64,000 nucleotides of DNA from Ignavibacteriales bacterium. Its GTDB lineage: Bacteria > Bacteroidota > Ignavibacteria > UBA10030 > SZUA-254. Below the pieces are notes generated by a model. It searched no databases. It was not told where the DNA came from and saw nothing but the letters and a program-made list of their open reading frames with translations. The stretch is from NCBI GenBank assembly GCA_016214905.1, contig JACRMQ010000005.1, forward strand, positions 62,001 through 126,000, written 5' to 3'. This document shows positions 28,598 to 36,231 of the stretch, piece by piece. The translations under genes were made by a program, and so were the position numbers. Every line of letters starts with the position of its first letter. Positions within the stretch are counted from its first letter, which is position 1.

Positions 28598-29506
28598 ATG
28601 TCTGGCAAAAGCCGTCGCGATTTTCTGAAACAATCCGTAGCAGCTGGAGCGGTAGCTACGGGACTTTCAACATCAACAGCAACTGCAGGACCTAAAAATA
28701 TTTTATCAGAAGACAGAATGGGGGTTCTGGTCGATACTACCGTCTGTGTTGGATGTAGAAATTGTGAATGGGCTTGCAAAGATGCCCACAATTTACCTGT
28801 CGGCAATTTAGCTTCGTACGAAGATAGAAAAATTTTGGAAACTAAAAGAAGACCTGATCATACTGCGCTCACTGTTATCAATGAATACCCTCATGGCAAA
28901 AATTCAAATCTACCTATCAATGTAAAGATACAGTGTATGCATTGCGATCGCCCGGCTTGTGTTTCTGCCTGCATCGTTGGTGCTTTCTCTAAAGAAGAAA
29001 ACGGATCGGTTATCTGGGATACAGAAATGTGTATTGGTTGTCGTTACTGCATGGCTGCCTGTCCGTACCAGATTCCGGCGTTTGAGTATGATAAAGCAAT
29101 TAATCCATTAATCATGAAATGCGATTTTTGTTTCAACAGAACAAAAGAGGGAAATCTTCCCGGCTGTGTGAACATCTGCCCGGTTGAGGCACTTACTTAT
29201 GGCCCGAGGAGCGAACTGATTAAAATTGCACGAAACCGTATCAAAAAGGAACCGCATAGATATATCGATCATATTTTTGGCGAATATGAGGTTGGAGGTA
29301 GTTCGTGGATGTACCTGGGTTCAACAGATTTTAAAGAACTTGATTTTCCTCGGCTTGGAAAAAATCCCGCTCCCGGTGTTTCTGAATCCATCCAACATGG
29401 AATTTTTGCATACTTCATTCCCCCTGTTTCTCTGTACGCACTGCTGGGCGGAATCATGTGGATTACAAAACGTCGTAAAGAATTAGAGGAGGAGGGAAAA
29501 ATATGA
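28598..29506 (+). CDS. HybA-like periplasmic four-cluster ferredoxin subunit with Tat signal and C-terminal anchor
   Basis: 302-residue electron-transfer subunit. A clear twin-arginine signal opens the protein (MSGKSRRDFLKQSVAAGA), so I start at the ATG at 28598 (AAGGA eight bases before it) and not at the upstream TTG. Four [Fe-S] motifs follow: CVGCRNCEWACKD, CMHCDRPACVSACI, CIGCRYCMAACPY and CDFC ... CVNICPVEA. A C-terminal helix (YFIPPVSLYALLGGIMWI) anchors it to the membrane, as in HybA and HmcB. It passes electrons between the 13-haem cytochrome and the HybB-like quinone subunit. Overlaps the next gene by 4 bp. Confidence 0.92.
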   Translation: MSGKSRRDFLKQSVAAGAVATGLSTSTATAGPKNILSEDRMGVLVDTTVCVGCRNCEWACKDAHNLPVGNLASYEDRKILETKRRPDHTALTVINEYPHGKNSNLPINVKIQCMHCDRPACVSACIVGAFSKEENGSVIWDTEMCIGCRYCMAACPYQIPAFEYDKAINPLIMKCDFCFNRTKEGNLPGCVNICPVEALTYGPRSELIKIARNRIKKEPHRYIDHIFGEYEVGGSSWMYLGSTDFKELDFPRLGKNPAPGVSESIQHGIFAYFIPPVSLYALLGGIMWITKRRKELEEEGKI

Positions 29507-30750
29507 GTCACGAATTAGTTAAACCAGTTCAGATAAAACAAAAATTTTTTACACCCGGTGTTTATGGACTCATTATAATCGCACTAAACGGTTTAGTTTT
29601 TCTGGCGGGAAGATTTATTTTCGGTATAGGCGCGGTTACAAATTTAAATAATCAATATCCCTGGGGACTATGGATTGGTGTTGATGTTGCTGCCGGAGTT
29701 GCGCTTGCTGCCGGCGGTTTTACAACTGCGGCTTTTGGTCATGTGATGCACAAAGAAGAATATCATGCCATTGTCCGCCCGGCATTGTTGACCGCTATGC
29801 TTGGCTACACTTTCGTTGCTATCGGAGTTTTTGTCGATATCGGAAGATGGTACTTTATATGGCATCCGTTGATTATGTGGAACGGAAATTCTGCTTTGTT
29901 CGAAGTTGGTATCTGCGTTATGATTTATATGACTGTTCTGTACATCGAGTTTCTTCCCATTGTTACTGAACGATTTATTGGAAAAGTAAATCTACCCGGA
30001 TTACTCTCTCCATTGAATAAACCGGCAGATAAAATATTGAGATTATTAGACCGCGGACTTTCTAAAACCATGTTCATCTTTATTATCGCGGGAGTTGTTC
30101 TCTCGACACTTCATCAATCGTCACTGGGTACATTAATGGTAATAGCAGGACCCAAAATGCATCCATTATGGCAAACACCTATCTTACCGCTCCTGTTTTT
30201 ATTATCTGCGATAAGCGTCGGTTTTCCGATGGTGATATTTGAATCATTAATGGCATCACGCTCGCTTAAGTTAAAACCTGAAATGCATGTTCTCTCAAGA
30301 TTAGGTTCAATGATAGCACCCTTGCTTGGAATTTATCTTGCTTTTAAAATTGGTGATATGTTCATCAGAGAAACATTCGTTTATTTAAGTGAATTTACGA
30401 CTGCGAGTATAATGTTTTCAATTGAACTTCTCTTAGGAGTAATTATCCCGTTGAGAATGTTCTTATCTCCAAAAGTTTTGAAATCACCTCCTCTTCTTTT
30501 CACGGCATCAGCACTTGTTGTATTTGGAGTATTGTTAAACAGAATAAATAATTTTGTTGTTGCATACACTCCTCCTTATTCAACAGGGTCGTATTTTCCA
30601 TCAATCGGTGAAATTTCTGTCACGATAGGATTTGTAGCAATGTTGGTCCTTGCATATAGATTTATTGTCATCAATTTCCCCGTAATAAGCATGCCCGATA
30701 AACAATCTATCCAACATAATAAATATACGATCAGAGGATTTGAAAAATGA
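29503..30750 (+). CDS. HybB/NrfD-family membrane quinone-interacting subunit
   Basis: 415-residue polytopic protein with about nine to ten helices and the HybB/HmcC signature (NNQYPWGLWIGVDVAAGVAL near the second helix; GRWYFIWHPLIMWNGNSALFEVG; STLHQSSLGTLMVIAGPKMH). The family exchanges electrons with menaquinone in complexes made of an iron-sulfur subunit and a multihaem cytochrome. Ribosome site GGAGGAGGG precedes the ATG; stop and start codons overlap (ATGA) with both neighbours, so the three genes form one complex. Confidence 0.93.
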   Translation: MSHELVKPVQIKQKFFTPGVYGLIIIALNGLVFLAGRFIFGIGAVTNLNNQYPWGLWIGVDVAAGVALAAGGFTTAAFGHVMHKEEYHAIVRPALLTAMLGYTFVAIGVFVDIGRWYFIWHPLIMWNGNSALFEVGICVMIYMTVLYIEFLPIVTERFIGKVNLPGLLSPLNKPADKILRLLDRGLSKTMFIFIIAGVVLSTLHQSSLGTLMVIAGPKMHPLWQTPILPLLFLLSAISVGFPMVIFESLMASRSLKLKPEMHVLSRLGSMIAPLLGIYLAFKIGDMFIRETFVYLSEFTTASIMFSIELLLGVIIPLRMFLSPKVLKSPPLLFTASALVVFGVLLNRINNFVVAYTPPYSTGSYFPSIGEISVTIGFVAMLVLAYRFIVINFPVISMPDKQSIQHNKYTIRGFEK

Positions 30751-31886
30751 AAAACTTTTTGATTGTTTTATCGATTTTATTTTTTGTAATTGAATCCGAC
30801 GCTCAACAGAGCCCCGGCAAAAACCACGCGAAACTGCACATTAATTGTGTATCATGTCACACATGTGGTCTTCCGACCAAAGATGATCCTTGCTGGGTAG
30901 CTTGTCCTCGCGAAAAAATGATTACGGTTTATCTCAAACCCGAGCAAACCGATGAACTTGTTGTGATCGATCAGGGAAGCGAAAGATATGGCCCGGTTTA
31001 TTTTTCACACAAGATACACGCACAAATGTCGGGGATGGTTGGCGGTTGCGGGAATTGTCATCATTATAACACGCTTGAGCAAATATTAAAATGTAGTAGT
31101 TGCCATGCATCGTCCAGACAAAGAGAAAACATCGGCATTCCTGATTTGAAAGCTGCTTATCACAGGCAGTGCATGGATTGCCATCGTGAATGGAGTCACG
31201 AGACAGGTTGCACCACATGCCACGCTCCGATAAACAATTTAAAAGTATCGGAAAAAACAGTTTTAGAAAAACAATTGAAAGGTAAAGATCATCCACCGGT
31301 CACCGAACCGACAAAAATTGTGTACGAAACTGACTTTGAACCTGGAAAGCTGGTTACGTTCTATCATGATGATCATGTAAATAATTTTAAAATAAAATGC
31401 AATAAATGTCATGCTCAGGAAAGCTGTACCAGATGTCACGATGTGAATAATGTATCGAGTGATAAATTATTATTAGTAAAAGAAAAGAAATCATTAGAAG
31501 AACATCATAAAAAATGTTTCACTTGTCACAAAGAGAACGATTGTACTAAATGTCATCTCGATAGACCACTTGAGCCGTTTAATCATAAACAGAGAACCGG
31601 GTGGGCACTTAATAAACCTCATTCGAACCTTCCCTGTGTAAGTTGTCATGGATCAAAGCAACCATATCAAATACTCGACAATCAATGCACGAGCTGCCAC
31701 AAGGGCTGGAAAAAGGAAACTTTTAAGCATTCGGTAACAGGTCTGCGGCTTGACGAGATCCACTCAGAGCTTGTTTGCGTAGATTGTCATGTTGGGAATG
31801 ATTATTCTGTAAAACCCGACTGCAAAAGTTGCCACGAAAACTTTGCATATCCAAAACAAAAACCTGGAAAGTTGGTCAGCAAATAA
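30747..31886 (+). CDS. 13-haem periplasmic cytochrome c
   Basis: 379 residues with an N-terminal signal peptide (residues 1-19) and thirteen CXXCH motifs (CVSCH, CGNCH, CSSCH, CMDCH, CTTCH, CNKCH, CTRCH, CFTCH, CTKCH, CVSCH, CTSCH, CVDCH, CKSCH). Many spare His residues (FSHKIHAQ, FYHDDHV) suit bis-His ligation as in class III cytochromes. After the first motif come extra cysteines (CGLPTKDDPCWVACP). It forms, with the HybA- and HybB-like subunits, an Hmc-like complex linking the menaquinone pool to periplasmic redox partners. Direction of electron flow is not evident. A histidine kinase follows 32 bp downstream. Confidence 0.9.
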   Translation: MKNFLIVLSILFFVIESDAQQSPGKNHAKLHINCVSCHTCGLPTKDDPCWVACPREKMITVYLKPEQTDELVVIDQGSERYGPVYFSHKIHAQMSGMVGGCGNCHHYNTLEQILKCSSCHASSRQRENIGIPDLKAAYHRQCMDCHREWSHETGCTTCHAPINNLKVSEKTVLEKQLKGKDHPPVTEPTKIVYETDFEPGKLVTFYHDDHVNNFKIKCNKCHAQESCTRCHDVNNVSSDKLLLVKEKKSLEEHHKKCFTCHKENDCTKCHLDRPLEPFNHKQRTGWALNKPHSNLPCVSCHGSKQPYQILDNQCTSCHKGWKKETFKHSVTGLRLDEIHSELVCVDCHVGNDYSVKPDCKSCHENFAYPKQKPGKLVSK

Positions 31887-31918
31887 TTAATTTTTTAATT
31901 GAATAATAATCTTGAAAT

Positions 31919-33784
31919 ATGCTTTTTAACAAGATCGGTTTTCGATTAATATTTGCAGTTGCTCTTACTTCGCTTGTAATCATAGGCGTTTTTGCATACT
32001 TTAATATTAAATCGCAAACCGGCAGTTTAATATCCGAAGTTGAACGTCATGCCAACCAGTTAGGTGAAACCGTTATCGCAAGCACGCGGTTCGATATGAT
32101 GCTGAATCAAAGAGATAGAATTCAGGAAACCATCAATTCAATCGGTAAACAACCTCAAATCAGGGATGTCAGAATCATAAATAAAGTCGGTAAAATTATT
32201 TATTCATCTGATTCAAAAAATATAAATAAGATGGTAGATAAACGAGCTGAAAGTTGCTACGCATGCCACTCCGAAGACCGTCCTCTTGAGCAAATTTCGA
32301 TCACGGAACGGACAAGAATATTTAAAGAGCATCCGGAGTTCAACCGAATTCTCGGAATAATCACCCCGATATACAATGAAAATTCATGCTGGCAAGCCGA
32401 ATGTCATGCTCATCCTAAAAATCAAAAAGTTCTCGGCGTCCTCGATGTTTCAATTTCACTCGCGGAGGTTGATAAAACAATTGTTATAAGGGAATGGGAA
32501 ATTGTAGTATTTGCTATCATCGCAATAATAGCCGTTGGATTATTGATCGCTTTCTTTGTGCGACGCTGGGTGTCTAATCCTGTGAATGATTTATTAAATG
32601 CAACTCAACAGGTCAGCCAGGGTAATTTGAATTATGCCATTAAAGATCTCAGTAACGATGAAATAGGAAAGCTTGGTACCTCATTTAATAATATGACAAA
32701 GAAATTGGCAGAAGCACGGATGCAGCTTTTCCAATCGGACAAAATGGCTTCACTCGGACGACTTGCCGCAGGAGTTGCGCATGAAATAAATAACCCTCTG
32801 ACCGGAGTCCTCACTTACAGCAGCTTTCTCTTAAAAAGGACAAAGGATAATCCTGAATTCCAGGATGATCTCAACATTATTGTGAGAGAAACTTTACGAA
32901 GCCGTGAAATCGTAAAAAGCTTATTGGATTTTTCGCGTCAATCGGTTCCCAGGAAAAGCAACGCTAATTTAAATGACATCATCGATAAGGCGATCAGTGT
33001 TATTGAGCGTCAATTATCTTTAAAAAAGATAAAAATCATCAAGCAATCCGAAGTTAATCTTCCCCCGATTACTGTCGATTCAAACCAAATCCAGCAAGTA
33101 TTTATTAACCTTTTTGTAAATGCATCGGATGCGATAGGTAACAACGGCGGTACAATAACAACTTCAATAAAGCAAATATCGCTTTCACCTTTTGGAATTG
33201 CTCAGATAAAAAAAGCGACATGTCTTAAGCGACACAGTTTGATTGATAATGAATTTAAGATCGATGGACTACCGGCATTGAAAGTTAAGGTTGTTGCAGA
33301 CGGTAAAGGAGGAATAATTCATCTCGATCCTGTTTATGGAAAACATCGCAATCAATATTATCCCGGCATCAAAATAAATAAAGACACAAAATTCATATGT
33401 CCCGACTGCGATAATTCACTTGTTCAGCAAGATAAAATATGTCCCAAGTGTGGCTCACCGATCCTTGCATTTGAAATAAGTGGACAAGGATTTTACGAAG
33501 TATGCGCCTCCGAAAACAGTGATTGGGAAAGATGGGATTTTGTTGATTCTTCCGGTTTAAAAGAGTATATAGAAATAAGAATCAGCGACACAGGTTGCGG
33601 AATCAGTAAAGACGATCTTCCAAAAATATTCGAACCGTTCTTCTCGACCAAAGGACAAAAGGGTACCGGCCTCGGTTTGGCTGTGATTTGGGGAATAATC
33701 GATAATCATAACGGAACTATTAACGTTGAGAGCGAAGAAGATAATGGAACTACTTTTATCATCCGGCTTCCGCTCATTCAATAA
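31919..33784 (+). CDS. Haem-binding-motif sensor histidine kinase with zinc-ribbon insertion in the ATPase domain
   Basis: 621 residues. Helices at ~9-29 and ~195-214 frame a periplasmic sensor with a CXXCH (C113-H117, CYACH) and a CX4CH (C157-H163, CWQAECH), suggesting covalent haem. Then HAMP (~215-265), HisKA with GVAHEINNPL (His288) and an ATPase domain with N box around N401 (LFVNASDAI). Before the G1 box (SDTGCGIS, D557) lies a ~125-residue insertion (normally ~20) containing CLKRH (435-439), CPDC (494-497) and CPKCG (508-512), a zinc-ribbon or rubredoxin-like pattern. G2 is GTGLGLAV. The design suggests sensing of periplasmic redox state through haem, perhaps also cytoplasmic metal or redox state. 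The two response regulators downstream are its likely partners. Confidence 0.9.
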   Translation: MLFNKIGFRLIFAVALTSLVIIGVFAYFNIKSQTGSLISEVERHANQLGETVIASTRFDMMLNQRDRIQETINSIGKQPQIRDVRIINKVGKIIYSSDSKNINKMVDKRAESCYACHSEDRPLEQISITERTRIFKEHPEFNRILGIITPIYNENSCWQAECHAHPKNQKVLGVLDVSISLAEVDKTIVIREWEIVVFAIIAIIAVGLLIAFFVRRWVSNPVNDLLNATQQVSQGNLNYAIKDLSNDEIGKLGTSFNNMTKKLAEARMQLFQSDKMASLGRLAAGVAHEINNPLTGVLTYSSFLLKRTKDNPEFQDDLNIIVRETLRSREIVKSLLDFSRQSVPRKSNANLNDIIDKAISVIERQLSLKKIKIIKQSEVNLPPITVDSNQIQQVFINLFVNASDAIGNNGGTITTSIKQISLSPFGIAQIKKATCLKRHSLIDNEFKIDGLPALKVKVVADGKGGIIHLDPVYGKHRNQYYPGIKINKDTKFICPDCDNSLVQQDKICPKCGSPILAFEISGQGFYEVCASENSDWERWDFVDSSGLKEYIEIRISDTGCGISKDDLPKIFEPFFSTKGQKGTGLGLAVIWGIIDNHNGTINVESEEDNGTTFIIRLPLIQ

Positions 33785-33799
33785 ATCTTATTTCGGATT

Positions 33800-34606
33800 A
33801 TGAATACACCATCGAATATATTAGTCGTTGATGATGAGAAAGTAATCATAGATGGAGTAGTAAAAATTTGTTCGCTGGAAAATTATACTATCGATTTTGC
33901 TTCAGATGTAACAACTGCAATTGAGAAGATTTCAAAAAAATATTACTCAATCATCATCTGCGATATTATGATGCCAGATGGTGACGGCTTCCAGATATTG
34001 AACGAACTCCAAAAGCAAAACATCGACAGTGCTTTAATAATGATGACTGGTTATTCAACAGTTGAGAATGCTGTTAATTCACTTTACAAGGGCGCAATAG
34101 ATTTTATTCCTAAACCGTTTACAGTAGACGAGTTGCTGAGTTCAATCTATCGCGCAAACAAATTTCAACAAATTAAAAAAAACCAAGTAAAACCCAACAA
34201 AGATAATCAGAAAGTTGAATTGTTTTACGTCGAATGTCCGACCAAATATTATCGTCTTGGCAATTCAAGCTGGTTGTTCGAAGAAAGAGACGGCTCGGTT
34301 TTGATAGGTGTTTGCGATTTTTTTCTCGCAACGATTGATTCAGTAACAGAAATTGAATTTCTTAATCCTGAGGATGAAATAGTACAAGGCATCTGTTGTC
34401 TCACGATCAAATCGAAAGATAGCAGAGTGCATAAAATTCATTCTCCTGTTTCAGGCAGAATAATCGATGTAAATAAAAATTTAAAATTGATTTCCAACCT
34501 GATTGAAAAAGACCCTTACTTTGAAGGATGGGTATATCGCGTTATACCCAACGATCTTGGTTATGAAATTAAAAATTTAGTACCTTGCAGTTCAGATAGA
34601 ATGTAG
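33800..34606 (+). CDS. Response regulator with C-terminal GcvH-like domain
   Basis: 268 residues. A receiver domain occupies ~1-120 (phospho-Asp55 in IICDIMMPDGDG; Lys105 in PKPF). Residues ~143-260 resemble the glycine-cleavage H protein: LGNSSWLFEERDGSVLIGVCDFF, then SRVHKIHSPVSGRIIDVN and DPYFEGWVYRV. The lysine that carries lipoate in GcvH (seven residues before the conserved [SA]PVSG) is Ser208 here, so lipoylation at the usual site is not possible. There is no DNA-binding domain. Output may be through protein contact. The gene follows the kinase by 15 bp. Confidence 0.88.
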   Translation: MNTPSNILVVDDEKVIIDGVVKICSLENYTIDFASDVTTAIEKISKKYYSIIICDIMMPDGDGFQILNELQKQNIDSALIMMTGYSTVENAVNSLYKGAIDFIPKPFTVDELLSSIYRANKFQQIKKNQVKPNKDNQKVELFYVECPTKYYRLGNSSWLFEERDGSVLIGVCDFFLATIDSVTEIEFLNPEDEIVQGICCLTIKSKDSRVHKIHSPVSGRIIDVNKNLKLISNLIEKDPYFEGWVYRVIPNDLGYEIKNLVPCSSDRM

Positions 34607-34658
34607 GTTTGAACATAATATAAGTTTAATAAATTATTTTTTATTTAGGAGATAAGTC

Positions 34659-35822
34659 ATGGCATTATTCATACTCGCAATAATTTTATTCATCATAGCA
34701 GATATCTTAATTCGGGCGATCAGCAAGAACTTGCATGAAAAGAAGTTGAAAAAAGAACGTGAAATCGTTCTACATGAAAGCCTCAGATTAGATTTTACCG
34801 GTGAGGCAAAAACTTTGAAACGAGCTGAAGTGCAAAACCCGAAAGCCAAAATTTTGTGTGTTGACGATGAGGAAGTTATTCTCGGTAGCTTCAGAAAAAT
34901 TCTTGTGCTCGATGGTTACTCGATAGATACTGTTGAAACCGGACAAGAAGCGCTTGGATTAATACAGAAACATCATTATGATTTTGTATTTACTGATCTT
35001 AAAATGCCGATGATGGATGGAGTTGAAGTGACAAAATCAGTAAAACACCTGCGCCCCGATATCGATGTTATCATAATTACCGGATACGCATCTGTGGAAA
35101 CCGCGGTTGAGACAATGAAATACGGAGCGATGGATTATGTACAAAAGCCGTTCACGGAAGACGAACTCCTGGCATTCGTAAAGAAAATCTTAATCAAAAG
35201 ACAAGATAAAATTCAAAAACAACTCAAACCAAATGTTCATATCACCCATCTTCCGGCTACGCACGATTTTATTAAAGGTGAGTTTTCAATCCCCGGTGGT
35301 GTTTTCATAGCGAAGAATCATACCTGGTTTAGCATTAATCAGGAAGGAATAGCCAAAATCGGTATGGATGATTTTGCAAAAAAACTGATTGGGAAGATAG
35401 ATTCAATCGAATTTCCGAATCTCGGGATGAATATAAAAGCAGGGCAGCCGCTATTTACTGTAAAACAAGGAAGCAGAAGTGTAACATTTAATTCTCCAAT
35501 CACGGGGAAAGTATCACGGGTCAATACGGCTTTGCTGAAAAATCTTGTGGCATTAGAGATTACAGCATATGAAAGTAATTGGATCTGCTCTCTTGATACC
35601 GATCAGATAGATAACGAAATTATGGGTATGTCGATTGGTAAATCTGCGGTATCACTGTTCCAAAATGATATTGAAAAGTGCAAAACTTTATTGAAAGAAT
35701 TAATAAAATCTGAAAAACGAGAAAGCGAATATACTGGTGAAGGACAGATTTACATCGGACAACTTGAAGAACTACCAGATGCAAACTGGCAAAAAGTAGT
35801 TGCCGAATTTTTTATCAGGTAA
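34659..35822 (+). CDS. Membrane-anchored response regulator with GcvH-like domain
   Basis: 387 residues. An N-terminal helix (LFILAIILFIIADILIRAI, residues 3-21) and a basic stretch tether it to the membrane. A receiver domain follows at ~63-180 (Asp113 in FTDLKMPMMDG; Lys163 in QKPF). A GcvH-like domain covers ~205-310 (KNHTWFSINQEGIAKIGMDD, then GSRSVTFNSPITGKVSRVN). The position of the lipoyl lysine is Ser272. A C-terminal ~75-residue extension is unassigned. AGGAG precedes the ATG. It is a paralogue of the preceding regulator and shares its domain order; the membrane anchor suggests it acts near the redox complex and not on DNA. Confidence 0.88.
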   Translation: MALFILAIILFIIADILIRAISKNLHEKKLKKEREIVLHESLRLDFTGEAKTLKRAEVQNPKAKILCVDDEEVILGSFRKILVLDGYSIDTVETGQEALGLIQKHHYDFVFTDLKMPMMDGVEVTKSVKHLRPDIDVIIITGYASVETAVETMKYGAMDYVQKPFTEDELLAFVKKILIKRQDKIQKQLKPNVHITHLPATHDFIKGEFSIPGGVFIAKNHTWFSINQEGIAKIGMDDFAKKLIGKIDSIEFPNLGMNIKAGQPLFTVKQGSRSVTFNSPITGKVSRVNTALLKNLVALEITAYESNWICSLDTDQIDNEIMGMSIGKSAVSLFQNDIEKCKTLLKELIKSEKRESEYTGEGQIYIGQLEELPDANWQKVVAEFFIR

Positions 35823-36231
35823 GGAGTTTGCAAAAATAATTATACAGATAAACTTAACGCTTTTCCACCTGTGAGTTGAACGATTTCCAGCCGTATAATA
35901 ATCATACGGCTGGTTAAAATATTTAATTGAAGGATGATTGATGTATGATCGGTGATTTGTTTCTATAAAAACATACAATTTATATTTCCTTTCTCAGTCG
36001 TAAGTTTTTTCAATACATTTCTCAATCTTTTCTTGGCTTATCTCATTGAGTCAATTTCAATACTGCGAAATTGTTCTCCTTCGATTTCAGAAATGAGAAA
36101 TTTAGGTCTGAAATTATCATTCAATCCCACAAATTTAATGATTATTCGATATATCTCTGGAACGATTATTGCAATATTCTGAGCCAATCAAATCATAAAA
36201 ACTTCACATAACACTACAAGATTTAACAGAT
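35823..36231. other. Intergenic region after the signalling operon and before nifJ
   Basis: 409 bases holding the terminator-like hairpin listed separately and the presumed nifJ promoter. A 76-codon frame on the plus strand (35952-36182) and an overlapping ~50-codon frame on the minus strand are open, but neither has a ribosome site or a recognisable product, so I leave both out. Confidence 0.5.
35887..35913 (+). terminator. Terminator-like hairpin after the response regulator genes
   Basis: Perfect 10-bp stem CCAGCCGTAT (35887-35896) and ATACGGCTGG (35904-35913) with a 7-base loop, followed by TTAAAATATTTAA. The stem is strong but the T-tract is weak; it lies 65 bp after the second response regulator and probably ends that operon. 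Confidence 0.6.

Noticed and set aside
35952-36182. 76-codon plus-strand frame and an overlapping minus-strand frame in the gap before nifJ
   Set aside because: No ribosome site, no recognisable family and both strands are open, so coding is not supported.
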